From Gammaproteobacteria bacterium (lineage in GTDB: Bacteria > Pseudomonadota > Gammaproteobacteria > JAABTG01), in assembly GCA_030066245.1 (NCBI GenBank), contig JASJBY010000138.1:1-7979 (forward strand): a stretch of 7,979 nt of DNA. Reading direction: 5' to 3'. Position 1 is the first letter of the stretch; each line of letters opens with the position of its first letter. Below are positions 1 to 6,145 of this stretch, in pieces. Under the pieces are notes generated by a model. It searched no databases. It was not told where the DNA came from and saw only the letters and a list, made by a program, of their open reading frames with translations. A program made the position numbers and the translations under genes.

Positions 1-310
1 TCACAGGACATTGGTCTTTGTCCTGCTCGCCCCTGTGCTGACGCTCGGGGCGGTCGTCCCTCGACCGCCGCTGGGTCTGACGACCCTGCCCGCCCGTTCC
101 GGGGTCTGCAACGGGCCTCCACCAGTCGCCTTGCGCGATTCCCGCCGAAACCCCGGCCGGGACAGGAACCAGCCAAGATGCAAAGCCAGAGTGGGCCAAG
201 AGCCGAATAGGACAGGCTGTTCACACGGAAGACCGGCTCGGTGAAGTCCATGTGCTGAGTTGGCCAACATAGCCTGCAATTCGAGGTCCGCCTGGTAAGA
301 AATCCGGGCT
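1..310 (-). mobile_element. Partial inverted-repeat element, left copy, continuing past the window edge
   Basis: Read on the minus strand from 310 inward, this stretch aligns without gaps to the start of the complete element at 5921. By hand count 117 of 142 positions match over 312 to about 171 (against 5919 to 6060). Its outer terminus, 291-310, matches the 20-bp terminal repeat of the other copy at 18 of 20 positions. Homology fades at about 160-165. From there to position 1 the sequence is unrelated and rich in hairpins, so I infer this is the end of a longer element whose other terminus lies off the window. A minus-strand frame is open from 279 (TTG) or 270 (ATG) to a TGA at 1-3, but it matches no protein I recognise. 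An ATG at 9-11 on the minus strand could start a gene beyond the edge, but only three codons are visible. No transposase motif is visible, so the family is not assigned. Confidence 0.6.
291..310 (-). repeat. Terminal inverted repeat of the left element copy
   Basis: The 20 bases match the perfect terminal repeat of the element at 5921-6165 at 18 positions. The outermost two bases (309-310) form part of the glycogen phosphorylase stop codon (309-311, TAG on the minus strand). Confidence 0.7.
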
Positions 311-2858
311 AGGCGACGGCGAGCGGCTGCACTGGGGTGAGCCGCCAGATGTCCTCGTTATACTCCTGCATGGTGCGGTCGGTGGAAAACAGGCCGCTAC
401 AGGCGGTGTTCAGGATGCTCATCCGAAGCCATTGCCCGCGGTCGCGGTAGGCCTTCGCCGCCTGTTCCTGGGTGTCCACGTAGCTGCGAAAGTCGGCGGC
501 TATCATCCACGGGTCCTCGGGGCTGAGGATGGCGTTCATGATGTTGTCGAAGAGTCCTGCCTCGAACTGGTTGAAGTGGCCGCTGGACAGCAGGTCTATC
601 ACCCGCCTGAAATCGGAATCCGAGTCCACGACAGCGCGCGGGTTGTAGTGCGCCCGCATGGCTTCCACCTCCTCCGCCGTCAACCCGAAGAGGAAGAAAT
701 TCTCCTCGCCTACGGCTTCCCGAATCTCGATGTTGGCACCGTCCAAGGTGCCGATGGTGACGGCACCGTTCATCATGAACTTCATGTTGCCGGTGCCGGA
801 CGCCTCTTTTCCCGCGGTCGAAATTTGCTCTGACAGGTCCGTCGCCGGGCAAATGGTCTCCATGGTCGAGACCCGATAGTTGGGCAGGAAGGCGACTCTG
901 AGAAGATCGCCCACGTCTGTGTCCTGATTGACTACGCTGGCGACGTTGTTGATCAGCTTGACGATGCCCTTCGCCATGGCATAACCGGGTGCCGCCTTGC
1001 CTCCGAAGAGTACGCAGCGCGGTGTCCACTCCGCGGTATCGCCGCGTTTGATGCGGTCGTAAAGATGTATGACATGCAGGACATTGAGCAGCTGGCGCTT
1101 GTATTCGTGTATGCGTTTGACCTGGACGTCGAACATGGCATCGACGCTGAACGTCACGCCGCACTTCTCTGCAACCAAGCCAGCGAGGCGTTGCTTGTTG
1201 CTCTGTTTGACCTCGTGCCAGCGATTGCGAAATTCCGCATCCTCTGCGAGGGGGGCCAGTCCCCGGAGACGTTCCAGGTCTGCAACCCATTCGGCTCCGA
1301 TGCTCTCGCTTATGAGCTTGGATAATGCCCCGTTGCACCAGGCCAGCCAGCGGCGTTGCGTGACGCCGTTGGTCTTGTTGTTGAATCGCTCCGGCCAGAG
1401 CTCGTAGAACTCCCGAAACAGGCCCTCCCGCAACAGGCAGGAGTGCAGAACCGCGACACCATTTACGGAGAAGCTCCCAACGATGGCCAGGTAGGCCATG
1501 CGGACCTGCGGCTCGGGCCCCTCTTCGATGATGGACATCCGCTTCTGCCGGTCCGTATCCCCAGGCCAGCGTTGTGCCACCAGGCTCAGGAACCGCGCAT
1601 TGATCTCGTAGATGATGTCCAACGGCCGGGGCAATAGATCCTGGAACAGCTTCACCGGCCATTTTTCCAGCGCTTCCGGCAACAGGGTGTGGTTAGTGTA
1701 GGCCATGGTGCGGCTCGTAATCGCCCAGGCCTCCTCCCAACCAAGATCCTGCTCATCCATGAGCAGCCGCATCAGCTCGGCCACTGCAATGCTGGGATGA
1801 GTGTCGTTCAGTTGAAAGCAGTTCTTGGCCGCGAACTCGTCAAAGCTGTTGCCGTAGAGCCTTATCCAGTCGCGAATGATATCCTGCAGACTTGCCGAGG
1901 CGAGGAAATACTGTTGGCGCAGGCGCAGTTCCTTGCCGAGCTCGCTGGCGTCGTTGGGATACAGGACCATGGTGATGTTCTCGGCTGCGTTCTTCGCAGC
2001 CACCGACTCGGGATATGCTCCCGCATTGAACTCGCCCAGGTCGAACTCATCGGTGGCGAAAGCTTTCCAGAGCCTCAAGGTGTTGACCGTGCCGTTGCGA
2101 TAACCTGGCACCGGGACGTCGTAGGGCACGGCCAGGACATCGTGGGTGCCCAGCCAACGGGGTCGAAAACCGCCTTCGCGGCTGCTCTGCAACTCGGTGT
2201 GACCGCCGAAGCGGATCCGCTGTGTGTACTCGGGGCGTTCCAGCTCCCAGGGGTTGCCGTCCCGCAGCCAGTGGTCGGGCTCCTCCACCTGATGGCCGTT
2301 CTCGATACGCTGGCGGAACATGCCGTACTCGTAACGCAGTCCGTAGCCCACCACGGGTAGCTGCAGGGTGGCGCAGCTGTCGAGAAAGCAGGCCGCGAGT
2401 CGCCCGAGACCGCCGTTGCCGAGTCCCGCGTCATGTTCGCATTCGGCAATTTCCTCCAGTTCCAGGCCGAGGCCGTGCATGGCCGCGTGCACCTGGTCGT
2501 TGAGGCCCAGGTTGAGCATGGCATTGCCCAGCGCGCGGCCCATCAGGAACTCAAGCGACAGGTAGTACGTGCGCTTGCAGCGGTGCTCGTCCCAGGCGTA
2601 CTTGGTGCGCCGCCACCGCTCCATAAGCCTGTCTCGCAGAGTAAGGACCAGGGCGTCGTAGAGATAATGGGTCGAGCGCGGATTCCGGTCGCGTCCCAAA
2701 GTGTGATTGTAGTGTCGCCTGAAATCGTCCCGAAGACTCTCCTCGTCCATGCCGAGTGGCGGTAACTCGGTGAGTTCCGGCACCGGACTGCTTGCGCTCA
2801 GCAGTCTCGAACGCATAGACGGGCTTACCTTGGGAAAGCGAAAGCGGGGGATTTGCAT
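309..2858 (-). CDS. glgP: Glycogen/alpha-glucan phosphorylase
   Basis: This enzyme of glycosyltransferase family 35 splits alpha-1,4-glucan with phosphate to release glucose-1-phosphate, using pyridoxal phosphate, in the cytoplasm. At 849 residues it is full length for the family. The N-terminal domain carries the LGNGGLGRLAACFLDS glucan/phosphate loop, followed by QLNDTHPSIAVAELMR, TNHTLLPEALEKW, TNGVTQRRWL and KRIHEYKRQLLN. The PLP motif EASGTGNMKF places the cofactor lysine at K693 (codon 780-782), and it is followed by NGAVTIGTLDGANIEI. The start at 2858 is supported by GAGG seven bases upstream (2866-2869). Starts at Met15 or Met37 are possible because the first residues are not conserved. 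The TAG stop lies in the edge of a repeat element, so the element abuts the gene's 3' end. No other glycogen genes are visible nearby. Gene symbols glgP and malP are hard to separate by sequence; glgP is the more general choice. Confidence 0.96.
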   Translation of the reverse strand: MQIPRFRFPKVSPSMRSRLLSASSPVPELTELPPLGMDEESLRDDFRRHYNHTLGRDRNPRSTHYLYDALVLTLRDRLMERWRRTKYAWDEHRCKRTYYLSLEFLMGRALGNAMLNLGLNDQVHAAMHGLGLELEEIAECEHDAGLGNGGLGRLAACFLDSCATLQLPVVGYGLRYEYGMFRQRIENGHQVEEPDHWLRDGNPWELERPEYTQRIRFGGHTELQSSREGGFRPRWLGTHDVLAVPYDVPVPGYRNGTVNTLRLWKAFATDEFDLGEFNAGAYPESVAAKNAAENITMVLYPNDASELGKELRLRQQYFLASASLQDIIRDWIRLYGNSFDEFAAKNCFQLNDTHPSIAVAELMRLLMDEQDLGWEEAWAITSRTMAYTNHTLLPEALEKWPVKLFQDLLPRPLDIIYEINARFLSLVAQRWPGDTDRQKRMSIIEEGPEPQVRMAYLAIVGSFSVNGVAVLHSCLLREGLFREFYELWPERFNNKTNGVTQRRWLAWCNGALSKLISESIGAEWVADLERLRGLAPLAEDAEFRNRWHEVKQSNKQRLAGLVAEKCGVTFSVDAMFDVQVKRIHEYKRQLLNVLHVIHLYDRIKRGDTAEWTPRCVLFGGKAAPGYAMAKGIVKLINNVASVVNQDTDVGDLLRVAFLPNYRVSTMETICPATDLSEQISTAGKEASGTGNMKFMMNGAVTIGTLDGANIEIREAVGEENFFLFGLTAEEVEAMRAHYNPRAVVDSDSDFRRVIDLLSSGHFNQFEAGLFDNIMNAILSPEDPWMIAADFRSYVDTQEQAAKAYRDRGQWLRMSILNTACSGLFSTDRTMQEYNEDIWRLTPVQPLAVA

Positions 2859-2865
2859 GTCAGAG

Positions 2866-2869
2866 CCTC
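2866..2869 (-). promoter_or_regulatory. Ribosome binding site for glycogen phosphorylase
   Basis: On the minus strand GAGG lies seven bases before the ATG at 2858. This favours that start over the later in-frame ATGs at 2816 and 2750. Confidence 0.5.
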
Positions 2870-3235
2870 GCGAACACGTCGCCCTTCTTTCACGAAAACG
2901 ATGCGGGTAACGCCGATGTCAGTCTGCCCGACAGTGCCCGCCCCACTGGAGTTGGCGGGGTCTATGCCGTCTGCCAGCCAACGGTTGCCTGGGAGTGAGC
3001 CCCCATCTGAAGGCGCGCACTCTGTTCCTGCGCGCAGGCGTGCCACAACAGCTCACCGTCCCGCGCGGCGTAAGCTATCAGACTCGTCATATCAGTTCCA
3101 GCAGCCACAAGGCCGGCGCTCGCGCCGTCAATTTCACCGAATTGCGGCCCCGAAGAGCGGGCGGGGCAGCGAAGCCGCTGTGGGCTGGATAGCTGTTCGG
3201 AAATATCGATCACGAACGGCGATACAGTTGGTGTA

Positions 3236-3251
3236 GGACCCGGCCGGGTCC
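3236..3251. repeat. Perfect 16-bp GC palindrome
   Basis: GGACCCGGCCGGGTCC is identical to its own reverse complement. Its right end overlaps the decayed element fragment, whose conserved GGTCC forms one arm. It could be a protein-binding dyad or part of a hairpin behind the EAL-HDOD gene. There is no following T tract, so it is not a standard intrinsic terminator. Confidence 0.5.
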
Positions 3252-3274
3252 GCCTGGTGAGAGATGCGCGCTAG
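3247..3274 (-). repeat. Decayed terminal fragment of the repeat element
   Basis: Aligned to 285-312 of the left copy this stretch matches at 24 of 28 positions without gaps, including the outer CTAG. It has the same orientation as the left copy, with its outer end facing the 3' end of the EAL-HDOD gene 45 bases away. Beyond 3247 I could not follow the homology into the interior, so only a terminus is claimed. A longer, strongly diverged copy is possible. Confidence 0.6.
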
Positions 3275-3318
3275 CCGTACGCGGATGGTCGCTCGGGAGC
3301 GGCTGGGCTGCGTCGCCC

Positions 3319-4527
3319 TTAGCCCGCCATAAGTTCGCTGCCGGTCTCCCGCGACCACTCGATGGCCTGGACAAAGGCTTCGTTGATGGTCTGGGTGGCC
3401 AGATCGGCGAAAATGACCTCCTCCCAGCGGCCGCGCTCGTGGGCCAATACGCATTGTAAGGCTTCGCCCAGCTCCCCCTGATACTGCAGCAGGGCGTTGG
3501 TCAGCTCATCGGCCAGTGGCAGCTGTTCCAGGACTGTCCTCATGGGCATGTCCATGAGCGCATCCAAGGCGGAAAACAGACCCACCGTGAAGTAAGCGTC
3601 CGTGTCCTGGTGCCCCGCTGCCTGACCCAGGAGCTCGCACATCTTGGCGCGGTTGAGCGCCGTGAGCAGCAGCTCCTCGGGCTGATTGGAAACGCCACTC
3701 ATGGCGACCAGACGCACCCATTTCTTGATGGGCTTGAGGCCCAAGAGGGTGACGGCACGCCGGATTGAATCCACCTTCTTCGATAGCGCGAAGGCCGCGG
3801 AGTTGATGTAACGCAGCAGCTTATAGCTGAGGGAGAGATCCTGGGTTATGAGCTGTTCTATGTCGTGAACGTCGACATTGGGGTCCTGCAAGGCACCGAG
3901 CAGGCGGAGCACGGCCAGTCTTGACGGTGGCACGGAATGCTGTTTGATGACTTTGGGCTTCGCCAGAAAATAGCCCTGGAAATAATCGAACCCCATACTC
4001 ATGCACGAAGCGAGTTCCTCGTGCGTCTCCACTTTAGTGGCCTGCAGCGCGACCTTGTGCCGGCGCAGCTGTTGAACGTACTCGCGGATGACCGAGTCGT
4101 CTGCAACCTGAATGTCGATCTTGACGAACTGGGCCAGCTGCACCAGGGGAACGAGCTTCTCATGATACCGGAAGTTGTCGAGTACGATGGTGTAGCCCTT
4201 CTCGGCGAGGGTGCCCACGGCCGCCATCAAGCGTTCGTCCAGCACGATGTCCTCCGGCAGCTCGAGGCCCAGCTGCTCCTTGGAAAACGGCAGAGGGTCG
4301 TCGCTGAGTAACAGGCTGGGAGTGACATTGATGAAGGCCCGCGAGCTGCCGACGAGGCGGTCCAAGCCGAACTCCAGAAAAGCGTTCACCATGACCTGTG
4401 ACGTGGCGCGCTCGTTGTCGATGATGCCCGCCGTGTTCGCGCTGCCGCCGCGATACAGGAGCTCGTAACCAAAGACGTTGAGGTCGCGGTCGTAGATGGG
4501 CTGTCGCCCGATGAAAACGTCCTGCAT
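3319..4527 (-). CDS. EAL-HDOD signalling protein with degenerate EAL domain
   Basis: This 402-residue protein has an N-terminal EAL-type domain (about 3-195) and a C-terminal HDOD domain (about 200-390), the YuxH/CdgJ-type arrangement. EAL domains hydrolyse cyclic-di-GMP; HDOD domains are non-catalytic relatives of HD hydrolases found in signalling proteins. The EAL motif is ELL (E22), and N67 (INVT), E89 (LELPE), K136-D138 (KID), K165 and Q184 (FQGYF) are kept. The metal-binding DDFG motif, however, reads LDNF (117-119), so N118 replaces the second aspartate and the following glycines are gone. I infer that phosphodiesterase activity is reduced or lost and that the protein acts as a sensor or regulator, possibly of motility or chemotaxis as for some relatives. 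There are no membrane segments, so it should be cytoplasmic. The start at 4527 fits the family's RQPI(Y/F)D opening. A GGAG lies 11 bases upstream, a little far. A sigma-28-like promoter lies further up. Confidence 0.92.
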   Translation of the reverse strand: MQDVFIGRQPIYDRDLNVFGYELLYRGGSANTAGIIDNERATSQVMVNAFLEFGLDRLVGSSRAFINVTPSLLLSDDPLPFSKEQLGLELPEDIVLDERLMAAVGTLAEKGYTIVLDNFRYHEKLVPLVQLAQFVKIDIQVADDSVIREYVQQLRRHKVALQATKVETHEELASCMSMGFDYFQGYFLAKPKVIKQHSVPPSRLAVLRLLGALQDPNVDVHDIEQLITQDLSLSYKLLRYINSAAFALSKKVDSIRRAVTLLGLKPIKKWVRLVAMSGVSNQPEELLLTALNRAKMCELLGQAAGHQDTDAYFTVGLFSALDALMDMPMRTVLEQLPLADELTNALLQYQGELGEALQCVLAHERGRWEEVIFADLATQTINEAFVQAIEWSRETGSELMAG

Positions 4528-4629
4528 CGCGTGGTCCGCTCCGGCTCTTTCCGTGGGCCGCTTCCGGGGGTGGGCGGGCGCGTCGATGCCTGCATGGACG
4601 TCGGCGGCGCGCCGTGGCTCTGAGTCATG

Positions 4630-4656
4630 ATCTCGACCAACGGGCGACGCACTTTA
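4630..4656 (-). promoter_or_regulatory. Candidate sigma-28 (FliA-type) promoter for the EAL-HDOD gene
   Basis: On the minus strand TAAAGTGC (4656-4649) is followed after exactly 11 bases by GTCGAGAT (4637-4630). Against the flagellar sigma-28 consensus TAAAGTTT-N11-GCCGATAA this gives 6 of 8 and 5 of 8 matches with the canonical spacing. Transcription would start near 4622, leaving a leader of about 95 bases. The match is imperfect and was found by eye. Confidence 0.33.
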
Positions 4657-4765
4657 GGGGTTGCCGGTGAGTTGCGGCAAAGTCGGCAGGCGGCGCCAGC
4701 GGCGATTCGATACCCCCGTCCATGTTCCATGGGCCGATAAGCTGGCAGCGATTACTTGACAGATG

Positions 4766-4794
4766 TTGCGACCCTCGGACGGCGCCTGTAGATT
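4766..4794 (+). promoter_or_regulatory. Candidate sigma-70 promoter for the flavin reductase gene
   Basis: TTGCGA (4766-4771) and TAGATT (4789-4794) are 17 bases apart, and each matches four of six consensus positions. The predicted start near 4801 gives a leader of about 46 bases before the ATG at 4847. The perfect TTGACA at 4756 was passed over because no -10 lies at a usable distance from it. Confidence 0.33.
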
Positions 4795-4846
4795 GCTTGT
4801 GGATGCCTGTTGCCACGCGGGGCAGGGCGGGGCCTGCGAAATCGCG

Positions 4847-5461
4847 ATGAACATAGATCTGTCGGAGCTGACGGCAAACCAGGTGTACGGCGCCATGGTG
4901 CAGACCGTGCTTCCCCGGCCCGTGGCTTGGGTGCTGACCAAGAACGCCAAAGCAGGTTTCAACCTGGCGCCGTTCTCTTATTTCAACGCTGTCTGCAGCG
5001 AGCCGCCCCTGATCATGCTGTCCATTGGCAGGAAGCCAGATGGGAGCGACAAGGACACCCGGGTCAACATCAGAGAGAGAAAAGCTTTCGTGATCCACAT
5101 TGCGCATCGCGAGCTGGCCGAAGCCGTGACCGCGAGCGCCGCCACTTTGCCGGCGGGCGAGTCAGAGGTCGAGGAGCTGGGGCTGCAGACGGTAGCCTTC
5201 GAAGGCAGCCCACTACCCCGGCTCGCCGTCTGTCGCGTGGCCTTCGCGTGCGAACTCTACGAGTATCGTGAGCTTGGACCCAGGGCGCAGGCGCTAATCC
5301 TTGGGCGGGTGGACAGGTTGTTCGTCGACGACGCGCTCGTGACTAGAGACGCGAAAGGCCGACCCGTGGTGGCAGCGAAGCAGATGGATCCGATTGGTCG
5401 GCTCGGCGGCAGTCAGTATGTGACCTTCGGTCAAGTGCTGGACATTCCACGACCGCCGTAG
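4847..5461 (+). CDS. Flavin reductase-like, FMN-binding split-barrel protein
   Basis: This 204-residue protein belongs to the flavin reductase-like family (DIM6/NTAB, COG1853), whose members bind FMN in a split beta-barrel and often reduce flavin with NAD(P)H for a partner oxygenase. The family opening MNIDLSELT is followed by PRPVAWV (23-29), NLAPFSYFNAV (39-49), PPL (53-55) and KDTRVNIRE (69-77), and FVIHIAH follows at 81-87. The frame is open further upstream to 4763, but I chose 4847 because the conserved family N-terminus begins there; the upstream extension is cysteine-rich and unlike the family. The ribosome binding site is poor. No partner oxygenase lies nearby, so the substrate or partner is unknown. 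The next gene on this strand begins 92 bases after the stop and has its own likely promoter. Confidence 0.88.
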   Translation: MNIDLSELTANQVYGAMVQTVLPRPVAWVLTKNAKAGFNLAPFSYFNAVCSEPPLIMLSIGRKPDGSDKDTRVNIRERKAFVIHIAHRELAEAVTASAATLPAGESEVEELGLQTVAFEGSPLPRLAVCRVAFACELYEYRELGPRAQALILGRVDRLFVDDALVTRDAKGRPVVAAKQMDPIGRLGGSQYVTFGQVLDIPRPP

Positions 5462-5504
5462 CGGCTGCAGGTCCGACCCCCGCGCTGTCGCCCAAAAGGT
5501 CGCG

Positions 5505-5513
5505 TGCTATGAT
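5505..5513 (+). promoter_or_regulatory. Extended -10 promoter for the PilZ gene
   Basis: TGCTATGAT is an extended -10 element (TGn plus TATGAT, five of six matches). A weak -35 (CTGTCG, 5485-5490, three of six) lies 17 bases upstream, which is acceptable for extended -10 promoters. Transcription would begin near 5520. The element overlaps the upstream in-frame ATG at 5509, which therefore could not be translated from this transcript, and this favours the start at 5554. Confidence 0.5.
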
Positions 5514-5540
5514 TCTTGAGGCACTGCCGTCTCCGAGGCG

Positions 5541-5546
5541 AAAGGA
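5541..5546 (+). promoter_or_regulatory. Ribosome binding site that decides the PilZ start
   Basis: AAAGGA ends seven bases before the ATG at 5554. This supports 5554 over the in-frame ATG at 5509. Confidence 0.55.
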
Positions 5547-5553
5547 TCTGCCC

Positions 5554-5922
5554 ATGAGTCATGACACTGACCGAAGGCGACAGCCGAGACTCGAACGTGA
5601 CGATACGCTTTTCGTCAGAATTGCCTCGGCGACTGGCGAGGCCATCGAGGAGGGTCAGAGCGTGCGCTGTTCGACCGAGAATGTCTCCCAGGACGGGCTG
5701 CGCATCCGGCTTAGCGAAGCCGTGCCGGAGGGTACCTTTCTGGAGCTTTGGATCAAGTTCTCCGACCGGCCCGGCACGTTCCTGCTGAAAGGCGTGACCA
5801 AATGGTCGAAACGCGTGGATGAAGACACCGTGCTGGTGGGCATACAGCTTGCCGACGACTCGGTGGAAGACATGGCGGCCTGGCGCGCAACAGTGGCGGA
5901 GAAGCTGGGTCCAGGGCACTAG
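5554..5922 (+). CDS. Single-domain PilZ protein, predicted cyclic-di-GMP receptor
   Basis: This 122-residue protein is essentially one PilZ domain. Both ligand-binding motifs are present: RxxxR as RRQPR at residues 8-12 and the (D/N)xSxxG motif as NVSQDG at 43-48, with the usual 30-odd residues between them. PilZ proteins with both motifs generally bind cyclic-di-GMP and pass the signal to motility, polysaccharide or other machinery; the partner here is unknown. No signal peptide or membrane segment is visible. The start at 5554 places RRQPR near the N-terminus as usual and has a good ribosome binding site. A start at 5509 would add 15 residues but lies inside the likely -10 element. The TAG stop (5920-5922) uses the first two bases of the downstream repeat element. 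An EAL-HDOD gene lies about 1 kb upstream on the other strand, but no direct operon link exists. Confidence 0.9.
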   Translation: MSHDTDRRRQPRLERDDTLFVRIASATGEAIEEGQSVRCSTENVSQDGLRIRLSEAVPEGTFLELWIKFSDRPGTFLLKGVTKWSKRVDEDTVLVGIQLADDSVEDMAAWRATVAEKLGPGH

Positions 5923-5940
5923 CCCGGATTTCTCACCGGG
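5921..5940 (+). repeat. Left terminal inverted repeat of the 245-bp element
   Basis: The 20 bases AGCCCGGATTTCTCACCGGG are the exact reverse complement of 6146-6165. The repeat is itself a small hairpin, CCCGG and CCGGG around an eight-base loop. Confidence 0.85.
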
Positions 5941-5962
5941 CGGACCTCGAAGCGCGGATCAG

Positions 5963-5977
5963 GTTGACACACTCAAC
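5963..5977. repeat. Small hairpin conserved in shape between element copies
   Basis: GTTGA and TCAAC pair around CACAC. At the overlapping place in the left copy (259-268 by coordinates) there is a different palindrome, GTTGGCCAAC. The sequence around it differs strongly between copies while a dyad is kept, which hints at selection on structure but could be chance. Confidence 0.35.
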
Positions 5978-6049
5978 ACATTGGGTTCACCGAGCCCGTC
6001 TTCCTTGTGAACAGCCTGTCCTATTCGGGTCCTGGGCCACTTTGGCTTT

Positions 6050-6117
6050 GCAGATTGGCCGAATCCCCATTGAGACATAGCTACAGCTATGCCTCTGCGG
6101 GCGATCGGCCAATCTGC
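6050..6117. repeat. Central stem-loop of the 245-bp element with nested palindrome
   Basis: A perfect 13-bp stem (6050-6062 with 6105-6117) encloses 42 bases that include a second palindrome, CATAGCT-AC-AGCTATG, at 6076-6091. Pairing continues imperfectly outside the 13-bp stem (about 6035-6049 with 6118-6132). The sequence is unique to this copy within the window. Confidence 0.7.
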
Positions 6118-6145
6118 TTTGCCAGAGCGACACAAGATTCCGAAT

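Larger units (their letters stand above)
2859..3318. other. Intergenic spacer upstream of glycogen phosphorylase
   Basis: These 460 bases lie between the start of the phosphorylase gene and the stop of the EAL-HDOD gene, both on the minus strand. Open frames of 83 to 127 codons exist (2962-3213 minus, 2853-3236 plus) but resemble nothing I know and have arginine/serine/proline-rich translations typical of non-coding GC-rich DNA. The spacer holds a decayed repeat-element end (3247-3274), a 16-bp perfect palindrome (3236-3251) and a short GC hairpin at about 3113-3128. The phosphorylase promoter should be here, but I found no convincing -35/-10 pair. Confidence 0.6.
4528..4846. other. Divergent intergenic spacer between the EAL-HDOD and flavin reductase genes
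   Basis: These 319 bases separate two genes transcribed away from each other, so promoters for both should be here. I see a sigma-28-like match for the minus-strand gene and a moderate sigma-70-like match for the plus-strand gene. No further gene, repeat or RNA is supported. Open frames through this spacer have no recognisable product. Confidence 0.6.

Noticed and set aside
1..11. Minus-strand ATG at 9-11 as the start of an off-window transposase
   Set aside because: Only three codons are visible and the ribosome binding site is weak, so no gene can be supported.
397..1662. Long open frame of 421 codons within glycogen phosphorylase on the same strand
   Set aside because: It lies in another frame inside a clear full-length gene, and its translation is rich in arginine, glycine and histidine with no family resemblance. 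It is a GC-rich shadow.
3025..3050. Possible sigma-54 promoter (TGGCAC on the minus strand) upstream of glycogen phosphorylase
   Set aside because: The GG and GC elements are one base out of the required spacing and the TTGC part is absent.
3134..3180. Minus-strand LPRPLFG reading resembling LPCEQPVLFG of the repeat element
   Set aside because: The spacing from the terminus differs and the nucleotide match is weak, so I could not extend the decayed copy this far.
2853..3236. Plus-strand frame of 127 codons and minus-strand frame of 83 codons in the spacer
   Set aside because: Neither has a recognisable motif or a convincing ribosome binding site, and composition looks like non-coding GC-rich DNA.
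3272..3310. AGCCGTACG stretch resembling group II intron domain V
   Set aside because: The matching 3' arm and GAAA-type loop are missing, and no intron reverse transcriptase is nearby.
4756..4761. Perfect TTGACA -35 hexamer
   Set aside because: No acceptable -10 lies 16-18 bases downstream; the best box is about 25 bases away. A weaker but correctly spaced pair at 4766-4794 was listed instead.
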